In this document: one piece after another, positions 28,145 to 36,176 of the stretch | How the letters are laid out: every line of letters starts with the position of its first letter | How positions within the stretch are numbered: position 1 is the first letter of the stretch | From: CBDAPU01 sp965198875 | Lineage (GTDB): Bacteria > Pseudomonadota > Gammaproteobacteria > Eutrophobiales > Eutrophobiaceae | DNA: 64,000 bases | NCBI GenBank assembly: GCA_965198875.1 | Contig: CBDAPU010000001.1 | Coordinates: 558,001-622,000 of the forward strand | Reading direction: 5' to 3' | The notes under the pieces: generated by a model | What the model saw: the letters and a program-made list of their open reading frames with translations, nothing else | Told to the model about the DNA's origin: nothing | Database searches by the model: none | Program-made: the position numbers and the translations under genes

Positions 28145-29506
28145 CTATTTTTCTCCATGAAGATAGCGGTCCAGCTCCCGCTGATAATGTCGCAGGCGGC
28201 TTTCCTGCTCTCCCCAAAGACAACCCTTAAACCCTCGGGAGTGCGTACCACGCTGAACATCATGCAACAACTGCGTGTCCTGGTCGATGACTTCACCCAG
28301 ATCAGCCGGCTCACCGGCGGGCACATATTCGGTATCGGGTCGCTCTTCACCGGATAGATCGGCGTCTTCGGGTATACCCATCCAGTCCGGGGCACGATAG
28401 CCAGGATCCGCTGCCGGACGAAACAGGATCATGACGTTGTAGTAAAACCGCTGGGGATCGGTGGCATGTGGTAGAAACCGCATCAGGAAACAGCCCTCCG
28501 GGTGCATGCCGATTTGCACATTGGGAAAGAGACCCGTCGCCCAGCTATCCATCAACTGGTGATCACTAAAATGATCGTAATCAAAGCCCAGTGTCTTTGC
28601 GCGGGCACGTTTGTGTTTTGCAATCGCGCATCTTACGTCTTTCGCCGAGCCGGTAAATGTATCCACATCCATGCCTTCACTCTTCATCATGTAGATAAGG
28701 GGTGCATCCACGGCGTCCTGATCTTCAACACGGGGGCTTTTAACGCCAATGGGGACGATCATGCGTGTGCAACCATTGGGATACAGATCGTATTGGGTGC
28801 CGATGTCCGCCATCACGCCCTGGGTTTGCGGGTGAATGGCATGCAGATGATAGGACTCATAAAAAGCATCGACGCCGTTTTTCCAGTTCGCCCCCCAATC
28901 AGCCACAACGTGGCGCACCACAAACATCTTATCCATATTGTATTGCTCCAGATAACCATCAGGCAGACCGATAAACGCATCCAGCGGCTCGGGGTCTTGC
29001 GCCATGTTGATGAAGATAAGCCCGGCTTTTATCTGACAATGCACCGGGGTTAGCCCGGGCCGGTGTTTGATCACGTCAGGATGAAACGTCTCCTCATCGG
29101 TGATCCTCTGATTACAACCATCAAGGCCAAATTGCCAGGAGTGAAACGCACAGGTGAATTGCATGACCGAACCACGTTCATTGAAGACAATCCGATTACC
29201 CCGGTGCGGACAGACGTTGTACATGGCCTTAACGCCACCGTCCTCCTGGCGCACCACTAAAATCTCTTCATGGCGAATGGTAAAGAGCAGATAATCACCG
29301 GCCTCAGGGATGTCAGATACAACACCGGCAATGAGCCAGACCCGGGTCCACATACGCTCCCATTCCAGCGCCATAAAATCGGCGCTGTAATAACGGGATG
29401 GATCCAATGGTGCGGTGCCGTTATCGACCGGCGGCTGTTTGCCTTCGAGATCTGCCGCCGTTAAATGCGGATTGATGATCCAGCTATCAACAACATTATC
29501 AACCAT
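28145..29506 (-). CDS. Rieske non-heme iron oxygenase, alpha subunit 1 (453 aa)
   Basis: Ring-hydroxylating or demethylating oxygenase large subunit. Counted from ATG 29506 (GGAGGGG site five bases upstream) the Rieske ligands are Cys99 and His101 (CPHRGN) and Cys119 and His122 (CAFH). The mononuclear iron site shows NGVDAFYESYHLHAIH, giving the bridging Asp and two His ligands. The C-terminus is long (about 90 residues after the core). No ferredoxin, reductase or small beta subunit gene is adjacent, so electrons must come from elsewhere. Substrate unknown. Confidence 0.92.
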   Translation of the reverse strand: MVDNVVDSWIINPHLTAADLEGKQPPVDNGTAPLDPSRYYSADFMALEWERMWTRVWLIAGVVSDIPEAGDYLLFTIRHEEILVVRQEDGGVKAMYNVCPHRGNRIVFNERGSVMQFTCAFHSWQFGLDGCNQRITDEETFHPDVIKHRPGLTPVHCQIKAGLIFINMAQDPEPLDAFIGLPDGYLEQYNMDKMFVVRHVVADWGANWKNGVDAFYESYHLHAIHPQTQGVMADIGTQYDLYPNGCTRMIVPIGVKSPRVEDQDAVDAPLIYMMKSEGMDVDTFTGSAKDVRCAIAKHKRARAKTLGFDYDHFSDHQLMDSWATGLFPNVQIGMHPEGCFLMRFLPHATDPQRFYYNVMILFRPAADPGYRAPDWMGIPEDADLSGEERPDTEYVPAGEPADLGEVIDQDTQLLHDVQRGTHSRGFKGCLWGEQESRLRHYQRELDRYLHGEK

Positions 29507-29522
29507 CTTTACCCCTCCGCTC

Positions 29523-30092
29523 TTAGCCATCGTTATTGAAAGAAAAAGGACAATAATCCTCGCGTTCCACCAGATCCATCACAAAGGCCAGTTTGGCCAA
29601 CCCACCTATAACAGCCATGACCACTCCCAGCTCGCAGATCTGCTCATCGGAGAAATGCTGGCTTAAACGTAAATACAACGCCTGATCGATCTTCCCTTCA
29701 TGATGGGTCAACGCCATTTGCTCTGCGAAGCGGATGACGGCCCTCTCGGCATCGGTAAACGGGCCGTTATCTGCATCATCCATTGCATCGACCTGTTGCT
29801 GGCTAATTCCGGCATCCAGGGAAGCGGGCACGTTTTGTTTGTTACAGGTACGACAACCGTGGAGCATCGACAAACGCAATCTGGCCAGTTGTTTGTATTT
29901 TTGCGCTACCTTGCCGGCGAAAAAAATATCCCGGTAAAATGTATTCATGACGAAATCCAGCATGTCAGGCGCATTGGCGAACACCTCGATAAAAGCCGGC
30001 TCCCCGGTCAGCTCATCAAGCCGATCCCAGGCTACCCGTGCGGATGCGGATAACTTCTCTCGTGGTATGCGGGATAGGGGTGTGTTTGACAT
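29523..30092 (-). CDS. Carboxymuconolactone decarboxylase/AhpD-like protein (189 aa)
   Basis: An all-helical CMD-family protein. The CxxC pair is in LHGCRTCNKQN, with downstream HHEGKIDQ and the helix FSDEQICELGVVMAVIGGLAK. Members either decarboxylate gamma-carboxymuconolactone or act as AhpD-type peroxidase partners through the cysteine pair; the CxxC argues for a redox or hydroperoxide role, which would suit an oxygenase cluster. The next gene starts 17 bases after its stop; the SDR lies nine bases upstream. One operon is likely. Confidence 0.85.
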   Translation of the reverse strand: MSNTPLSRIPREKLSASARVAWDRLDELTGEPAFIEVFANAPDMLDFVMNTFYRDIFFAGKVAQKYKQLARLRLSMLHGCRTCNKQNVPASLDAGISQQQVDAMDDADNGPFTDAERAVIRFAEQMALTHHEGKIDQALYLRLSQHFSDEQICELGVVMAVIGGLAKLAFVMDLVEREDYCPFSFNNDG

Positions 30093-30101
30093 AATAATGA
30101 C

Positions 30102-30995
30102 TCAATCGTAGTTGATTTTGAAATGCTCAGGGACGCCGCCTGACCAGAACTCGCCCCACTGTTGTTGTCCGCCATCTACGGTTAAAACGGAACCGGTGAT
30201 GAACTTCCCTGAAGGCGCCGACAGGTAAACAACGGCCTCGGCAACATCATAGGCGTCGCCCACTTTTTTCATGGGGTTACTGTACTTAAAATTCTCTGCG
30301 ACCTTCTGATCATAAACATGAAAACCCTCGGTCTCAACGGCGCCGGGCGATACACAATTCACCCGGATGTTTAACGGCGCCCATTCCGTAGAGACTGTTT
30401 TACTCAGATAAACAACCCCGGCCCGGGCCGCACAGGTGTGCGCCACGGTAGGCATGCCCCGTTGTATGTTGGCGACAATGTTGACGATATTACCCGGCCG
30501 ATTTTTCTCCCGCCAAACCCTTGCCAGGGATTGCATCATGTACCAGGTGCCGTTGAGATTAGTATCGATAACGGCATTCCAGCCTTTAGTAGAAAAGTCG
30601 ATGGCCGCCTGGGGAAACTGCCCGCCCGCATTGTTGACGAGCGTATCTATTTTGCCGAACCTGTCCCAGGCGGTTTGCATCAGTTGATGCACTTCATCGG
30701 GGCTGCGGATGGTCATGGCGACATACTCGATGTCCTTGCCCAGGTATTTTTTAATTGCCTCTTTTGTGGTGATGAGCTTCTGCTCATTACGACCGCAGAT
30801 CAGGGCTCTCGCGCCAAGTCGCGTAAATAAAAAAGTCATCGCCCGGCCAAGGCCACTGCCACCTCCCGAGATAATGACGACGTGATCGGCCAGCAGATCA
30901 TCACGATAAACACTCGGGTGCGCCGCCAGCTCCTCTTCGGTAAACCCCCATTGCTTCTGATCAGCATCTTCCATTTGTTCGGCTACCTGAGACAT
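30102..30995 (-). CDS. SDR-fold 2-enoyl-CoA/dienoyl-CoA reductase-like protein (297 aa)
   Basis: The Rossmann motif SGGGSGLGRAMTF (about 44-56), CGRNEQKL (arginine after beta-2, favouring NADPH), TLVNNAGGQFP and VDGGQQQWGEFW are clear. The usual YxxxK catalytic pair is absent: the corresponding helix reads HTCAARAGVVYLSKT, the form seen in peroxisomal trans-2-enoyl-CoA reductase (PECR) and related dienoyl-CoA reductases. It is thus better read as an acyl-CoA double-bond reductase than as an alcohol dehydrogenase. It sits between the thiolase and CMD genes in the island. Confidence 0.8.
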   Translation of the reverse strand: MSQVAEQMEDADQKQWGFTEEELAAHPSVYRDDLLADHVVIISGGGSGLGRAMTFLFTRLGARALICGRNEQKLITTKEAIKKYLGKDIEYVAMTIRSPDEVHQLMQTAWDRFGKIDTLVNNAGGQFPQAAIDFSTKGWNAVIDTNLNGTWYMMQSLARVWREKNRPGNIVNIVANIQRGMPTVAHTCAARAGVVYLSKTVSTEWAPLNIRVNCVSPGAVETEGFHVYDQKVAENFKYSNPMKKVGDAYDVAEAVVYLSAPSGKFITGSVLTVDGGQQQWGEFWSGGVPEHFKINYD

Positions 30996-31030
30996 ATCAG
31001 CGTTCGGTTGTGTTAATTAACGCCGTTCAT

Positions 31031-32233
31031 TCACACAGCATGTAAACCAAATACGGACACACTGGCAATATTGCGGATCGGGATCCCGCCCAGGTTGTGG
31101 GTTAAGCCCATGCTGGGTGAAGATAATTGCCGCTCACCGGCACGCCCCAGTAACTGTAAATAAATCTCATACACCATTCGCAGGCCGCTGGCGCCGACGG
31201 GATGACCAAAACACTTAAGACCGCCATCCATCTGACAGGGTAACTCACCATCGGCGTCATAAACACCATCGAGCACATCATTGACGGCCCTGCCCGGCGC
31301 CGACATGTTCAGGTCTTCCATCATCACCAGCTCGGTGATGGAAAAGCAATCATGCACTTCAAATAAATCCAGTTCTTCTCTTGGGTTTTTAATGCCGGCT
31401 TCCCTATACGCTCTTTGTGCAGCGAGGCGTGTTGTCAAGGTATAAGAGCCATCCCAGCGACTACTCGATAGCTCATAACCATTACCAGGCGCAAGCTGCA
31501 TGGCTTTCACCGTCACCACATCGGAGAAACCCAGCTCACGGGCATGTTTGACGCTCGTGACTATCGCCGAGGCGGCGCCATCACTCACGCCACAACAGTC
31601 ATAAAGCCCTAAGGGATAAGCAATCATGGGCGCATTCAATACCTGCTCTTCGGTTATTTCCCGTTGCAAATGTGCCTTTGGGTTTTTTTTGCCGTTGGCA
31701 TGGCTTTTGACGGAAATATGCGCCATGGCCTGTTTTACTTCATCCATGGATCTTTTGTGCTTTGCGGCATAGGCGCTGGCCAGTTGGGCGAACGACCCGG
31801 GCGCCGTGTAGTTTGGCAACCACATATCTTCAAACGTCCCTTTGGTGCGTTCAGGCAGGCCGGAATAACCCGTGTCTTTTAGTTTCTCAACACCCAACGC
31901 CAACGCCACATCACAGGCGCCGGCAGCGACAGCATAGATGGCGCCACGTAATGCCTCCGTGCCGGTAGCGCACAGGTTCTCCACCCGGGTAACTGGAATA
32001 TTAGGTAAACGAATCGCTTGACTCAGTGGCAATGCCGACTTGCCTGTATTCTGCTCCTGAAAAAACACCCCCAGCCAGGCCGCCTCAATCGAGGCACGTT
32101 CAATACCCGCATCCAGGACGGCTTCTGAGAATGCCTCCAGGATCAGCTCCTCCGGGCCACAATCCCAACGCTCCCCAAAGACCGAACAACCCATGCCGAT
32201 GATGGCCACTTTATCAGCGATACCCTCAGCCAT
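31031..32233 (-). CDS. SCP2-type thiolase (400 aa)
   Basis: Acyl-CoA C-C bond-cleaving or forming enzyme. The nucleophilic cysteine is in ENLCATGTEALRGA, the loop EVHDCFSITELVMMEDL carries the family His and Cys, and GGLKCFGHPVGASG holds the second catalytic His. This is the SCP2/archaeal acetoacetyl-CoA thiolase layout, also related to DUF35-partnered steroid aldolases. Its start overlaps the end of the HMGS-DUF35 gene by eight bases, implying translational coupling and probably a physical complex. Confidence 0.9.
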   Translation of the reverse strand: MAEGIADKVAIIGMGCSVFGERWDCGPEELILEAFSEAVLDAGIERASIEAAWLGVFFQEQNTGKSALPLSQAIRLPNIPVTRVENLCATGTEALRGAIYAVAAGACDVALALGVEKLKDTGYSGLPERTKGTFEDMWLPNYTAPGSFAQLASAYAAKHKRSMDEVKQAMAHISVKSHANGKKNPKAHLQREITEEQVLNAPMIAYPLGLYDCCGVSDGAASAIVTSVKHARELGFSDVVTVKAMQLAPGNGYELSSSRWDGSYTLTTRLAAQRAYREAGIKNPREELDLFEVHDCFSITELVMMEDLNMSAPGRAVNDVLDGVYDADGELPCQMDGGLKCFGHPVGASGLRMVYEIYLQLLGRAGERQLSSPSMGLTHNLGGIPIRNIASVSVFGLHAV

Positions 32234-33704
32234 TACCTATCGCCTCGGGTTTTGCCATTGCCTTCCAGAAATAACGACGAAAATGACGATCATGATCAAA
32301 ATCCTTGATCCGAAAGACCATACGCACAGCTTTGCCCACCTCCGCCTCGCCTTTGTTGAAATCGGCAAACTCCATCATCACATTGCCACCATCAGGGAAA
32401 GTCACGTTGCCATAAATTAACGGTGGACAAGGCGTGTATGCCTGCCAGTCCTCAGTAAAAGACTTGATCTGACCATCAAGTTCGGCAAACGACGCCTCCT
32501 CCTGGGTGTTCAGTGCTGAGCATTCCACACAGACCCGAGATGGGGGGTATTGCAACGTACCGCAGGCAGTACACCGGCCACCTGTAAATCCGCTAATGGT
32601 CTTGCGTTTTCTGTAAAAAGCAGCCATGGCGGTGCGATTATCACGTTCGGAGCGTATGCCAAAATCCAGCGCCAGTTGCTGGCGCCTGGACAAAAACCGT
32701 ATGTAGTTATCATCGCTACTTCCATTTGCCAATACCCTGGCAACCCCCCGGCCTGTTTGTCTGCTAGTGATATGTTCAGTTGTTTTCAACAGCACCATAT
32801 CAACACCCTGACCAAACCCGGATAACAAAATAGATTGCTCCGGGCTGGCCTGCTCCAACACCGTGCATAACATCAACAGCGATGTGGCCGTGCCACTGTC
32901 ACCGACCCTGTCACTTAGCGTGTCTGTTATCTCGGCCTTGTTAAGCCCGGTCATCTTTGCAATCCTGGTCGCCATCGCCTTCGTTGTCGGCAAAATAAAA
33001 TAATCAATATCTTCAGGTGCAACACCGGACCCTTCAAGTACCTGGTAAATCGCATCGGGTACGATCTTCAAATAACCCTCCTCACGTAGCCACCGCTCTT
33101 CCAGTGTGTAGTCGTGCTCAGCATCACTGGCACGATATTGATCGATGAGATCACGATGCAGGCTTGTCATGGCAACGGGAACTGCCACAGGCTCATCACT
33201 TCCCAATAACACCGCTGCTGCTGCGTGACCATATGCCATCTCCTGCACGCTACCGGGTTTGGCCTCACGGCAATCGGCAGCCAGTAGCAGTTGATGTTGT
33301 CCCTGATTTTGCAAACCCAAAGCATCCATCAATGCCGAGGTGGCGGCACGGCGACTTCCGGTGGCATCCTGATTTCTGATGCTATCATGCAGATTTAATG
33401 CATCCATGATCACGCCGCTGTTGCTCCTGTCGGCAAACGGCGCTGTGGTTGTCGCCAGCACCACCGATCCAATGCTATCTCGGCTGATCCCTTGCAAACA
33501 ATCACGTCCCGCCTCAACGGCCATGGTAATGCTATCTTCATCCCAGTTGGCAACGGCACGCTCACCCCTCGCCAGGGCCTTAACTGACGGTATGGCCCAC
33601 CCCACCGCCTCGGCAATGGCGGTGCGTTGCAATCTGGTTGTCGGGATATACGCCCCGTATGAGACAATACCGGAACCGCCCACCGGGTCGCCATCTTCAC
33701 TCAC
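32226..33704 (-). CDS. HMG-CoA synthase-like fold fused to DUF35 zinc ribbon/OB-fold, active site lost (492 aa)
   Basis: Residues 1-~345 have a KAS III/HMG-CoA-synthase fold (GIVSYGAYIPTTRLQR, VVLATTTAPFADRS, LLSGFGQGVDMVLL). Residues ~375-480 are a DUF35 module with zinc ribbon CTACGTLQYPPSRVCVEC and an OB fold. Where active synthases have ACKAGT, this has SRRAAT, replacing the nucleophilic Cys by Arg; the His of the HxPN segment is also absent (YFILPTTKAM). It overlaps the second Rieske gene by four bases and the thiolase by eight. A scaffold or CoA-channelling role for the thiolase is inferred from the archaeal thiolase/HMGS/DUF35 complex. Confidence 0.82.
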   Translation of the reverse strand: MSEDGDPVGGSGIVSYGAYIPTTRLQRTAIAEAVGWAIPSVKALARGERAVANWDEDSITMAVEAGRDCLQGISRDSIGSVVLATTTAPFADRSNSGVIMDALNLHDSIRNQDATGSRRAATSALMDALGLQNQGQHQLLLAADCREAKPGSVQEMAYGHAAAAVLLGSDEPVAVPVAMTSLHRDLIDQYRASDAEHDYTLEERWLREEGYLKIVPDAIYQVLEGSGVAPEDIDYFILPTTKAMATRIAKMTGLNKAEITDTLSDRVGDSGTATSLLMLCTVLEQASPEQSILLSGFGQGVDMVLLKTTEHITSRQTGRGVARVLANGSSDDNYIRFLSRRQQLALDFGIRSERDNRTAMAAFYRKRKTISGFTGGRCTACGTLQYPPSRVCVECSALNTQEEASFAELDGQIKSFTEDWQAYTPCPPLIYGNVTFPDGGNVMMEFADFNKGEAEVGKAVRMVFRIKDFDHDRHFRRYFWKAMAKPEAIGNG

Positions 33705-34921
33705 GTTGGACTCTCAATACAGGGTTGCAAAACCGGTTGCACACGAAGATGTTCGGGTATGCGTTCCAGCCCGATACGCCGGTCCAGTTCTTCATGCCAG
33801 TGATATATGCGCCGTTCCTGATAATTCAGCGTCATCCCTTCAAACCCGGGCGATTCCAAAGACTCCTGGATCTGCGGTGCGAACTGCGTGTCCTCATAGA
33901 GGATGCGTTCAAAATTCTCAATGCGTCTCTCCCAAAGCGGATCCACCTCATCACCGCCCCAGTCCGGGGCAAACCAGTGACATTCAATACGCATGGTGCG
34001 ACTACCCGTCGGCCAGAATGTCAAAAACGGCATGCCGGTTGAGGCCATCGGTGAGACAACACCGGGGTATAAATGATAGGAGGCATTGTGCCTGGCCGGG
34101 ATTTCGGTCACAGTCGGTATCTCTTTCATACCCACCGTGCCCGGGTCAACCCAGTCGGATCGCCGATTTGGCGTCACCATTAACGAATGCCCCTTCGGCC
34201 ACAGGGTGATCACCGTACCACGATGATCCAGAAAACGATCAACGGTATCCTGGTGAATGGAAGATAAATGATAGACCTCAAGGAATGCATCCATCAGCAC
34301 TTTTATGTTGCAATCAACATCATATCCTTTGGAATGCACTAACCTGATCTCATCGGGCTGGAACTGCTCAAGCTGGGAGGGGATCACGCCCAGGTGCTCA
34401 TGCAGGGGCTCTGCACCGGGATCTTCGTTGATAAATACCCAGTTACCCACACGCTCACAACGAATTTGAATCATGGATTGGCACGACATATCAAGGCCGA
34501 TAAAATCCCGCTTATCACGCAGTGCCACCAGCTTACCCTGCAAATTATAACTCCATCCATGATAACCACACACAAGACGACCCTCGATTTTACCGCTCGC
34601 CTGTTTGACCAATGGCCCGCCTCGATGCCGACAGGTGTTATAAAAAGCCCGAACCTCACCATCATCTCCACGAATAATCAACACCGGGGAGGCGGTTTTT
34701 CTCCAGAGAATAAAACTGCCGGGGCCCGGCAACTCATCGGTGTGGCAGGCATATAACCAGGATCGCCTCCACAGATAGTCCCGTTCAAGCTGTAGAAATT
34801 CAGGATCGGTGTATCTGCCCCCGGGAACAGAAGGCAAGGGCGGGAAATCATCCGGAGGGGCGGTGCGCTGGCGTTCAAAATCCATTCCCCGTTTGATCTG
34901 CGCTATGAATGCGGCGTCCAT
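33701..34921 (-). CDS. Rieske non-heme iron oxygenase, alpha subunit 2 (406 aa)
   Basis: A second oxygenase alpha subunit, clearly different from the first. Rieske ligands are Cys97 and His99 (CRHRGG) and Cys118 and His121 (CGYHGW). The catalytic iron region reads KVLMDAFLEVYHLSSIH, supplying Asp and two His. It is the first gene of the minus-strand operon, with its start facing the GST gene across a 161-base control region, and its end overlaps the HMGS-DUF35 gene by four bases. No dedicated reductase is nearby. Confidence 0.92.
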   Translation of the reverse strand: MDAAFIAQIKRGMDFERQRTAPPDDFPPLPSVPGGRYTDPEFLQLERDYLWRRSWLYACHTDELPGPGSFILWRKTASPVLIIRGDDGEVRAFYNTCRHRGGPLVKQASGKIEGRLVCGYHGWSYNLQGKLVALRDKRDFIGLDMSCQSMIQIRCERVGNWVFINEDPGAEPLHEHLGVIPSQLEQFQPDEIRLVHSKGYDVDCNIKVLMDAFLEVYHLSSIHQDTVDRFLDHRGTVITLWPKGHSLMVTPNRRSDWVDPGTVGMKEIPTVTEIPARHNASYHLYPGVVSPMASTGMPFLTFWPTGSRTMRIECHWFAPDWGGDEVDPLWERRIENFERILYEDTQFAPQIQESLESPGFEGMTLNYQERRIYHWHEELDRRIGLERIPEHLRVQPVLQPCIESPT

Positions 34922-35005
34922 TTTAACTGATTGCGTATTCAGGTTTATTCATGAACTCCACCGCTTTCATCTCTATCATGAATTGATTATAGGCTCGCAT
35001 TTGCA

Positions 35006-35033
35006 AAAAAACAATCAAGTGTGATTGTTTTTT
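35006..35033. promoter_or_regulatory. Perfect 12-bp inverted repeat between divergent operons
   Basis: aaaaaacaatca at 35006-35017 and tgattgtttttt at 35022-35033 form a perfect palindrome with a four-base centre; the core CAATCAAGTGTGATTG is 16 bases. It lies between the starts of the Rieske operon (minus) and the GST gene (plus), so an operator for a dimeric repressor is the simplest reading. A hairpin/T-tract terminator in either direction is the alternative. Confidence 0.6.
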
Positions 35034-35082
35034 CAAAGCGCACAATTCATACTGCGATTGAAAAACAGCAAGGAATAAACCT

Positions 35083-35997
35083 GTGTCAGATCTGATTTTG
35101 CACCATTTTGACATCTCCCCGTTTGCTGAAAAAGCCCGGTTGATTATGGGCATTAAGCACCTGTCATGGCAGTCAGTACAAACCCCTTTAGTGATCCCAA
35201 AACCCGATCTCACCGCCCTCACCGGCGGCTACAGAAAAACCCCGGTGTTACAGATTGGCGCTGAGATCTACTGTGATACTAACCGTATTGCCCGGGAACT
35301 CGAGCAACGTTTTCCTGAGCCCACCCTCTTCCCTGATGGCAACACGGGGATGGCTGTCGCCTTGAGTTACTGGAGTAATGCGGCGTTCTTTAATCCTGGC
35401 GCCGGTTTATCCATGGCTGTGAATACCGAGATCCCGGCGCCTGTGCTTGAAGATAGAAAACGCTTTTTTAACTTTATGGACTTTGAGCGGATGCAGGAAG
35501 ACATCCCGCACATGTATGCCCAGTTGTTGGCACATGCAGCGCTGCTTGAAGAGCAACTCGGCGATGGTCGTCCATTTTTATCGGGGGAAGCACCCGGCTG
35601 GATGGATATCAATGCCTACTTTGTCCTGTGGATGGTGCGTAGTAACGTTGCCCCCGTCAATGCCATGCTTGCATCCTGTAGCAAAATGCCGCAATGGGAA
35701 TCACGCATGCAGGCAATCGGCCATGGAGAGCGAGAAGATATGGCGGCAGAAGAGGCCTTATCCATCGCCAGAGAGACGGCTGCCTTACCCGGCAGGGGAG
35801 TGGATGCTTCTGATCCAACAGGCCTGTCTACGGGCGATCAGGTGATCGTCGAACCTGATGACTACGGCAAGGTGCCCGTGAAAGGCTCACTCATTACGCT
35901 TAACCGCACTGAAGTATCAATTTGCCGACAAGACCCAAGAGCAGGTATGGTTAACGTACACTTTCCCAGGGCCGGCTACAGAATAGGAAAAGCATGA
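35083..35997 (+). CDS. Glutathione S-transferase family protein with C-terminal extension (304 aa)
   Basis: GTG start with an AAGGA site. The thioredoxin-like N-domain shows HHFDISPFAEKARLIMGIKH (active-site Ser region), GYRKTPVLQIG (cis-proline, G-site) and DTNRIARELEQRF; an all-helical domain follows to about residue 220. The last ~80 residues (SIARETAALPGRG onward) form a beta-rich extension not seen in ordinary GSTs. Divergent transcription from the oxygenase operon suggests it detoxifies or isomerises a pathway intermediate; the reaction is unknown. Confidence 0.85.
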   Translation: MSDLILHHFDISPFAEKARLIMGIKHLSWQSVQTPLVIPKPDLTALTGGYRKTPVLQIGAEIYCDTNRIARELEQRFPEPTLFPDGNTGMAVALSYWSNAAFFNPGAGLSMAVNTEIPAPVLEDRKRFFNFMDFERMQEDIPHMYAQLLAHAALLEEQLGDGRPFLSGEAPGWMDINAYFVLWMVRSNVAPVNAMLASCSKMPQWESRMQAIGHGEREDMAAEEALSIARETAALPGRGVDASDPTGLSTGDQVIVEPDDYGKVPVKGSLITLNRTEVSICRQDPRAGMVNVHFPRAGYRIGKA

Positions 35998-36176
35998 TAG
36001 ATTCTGTTCTTCTTTTCATCTCCCAACGGCATAAAGACCGCCCTCATGCTGGAAGAATGTGAATTGCCCTGTACGTTACCGGAACGTATTACGTAACCGA
36101 CTGGTAAAATTTTAGAGAAATTCAGCAAATTACTTACATTACCGGCAAAACCATTATGATTTGTTCTCCTGCGGGT

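Noticed and set aside
36000..36176. Operator-like repeats between the GST and CoA-transferase genes (gttaccgga, gtaaccgac)
   Set aside because: The repeats are short and imperfect, and lie in a convergent 3' region where no promoter is expected.
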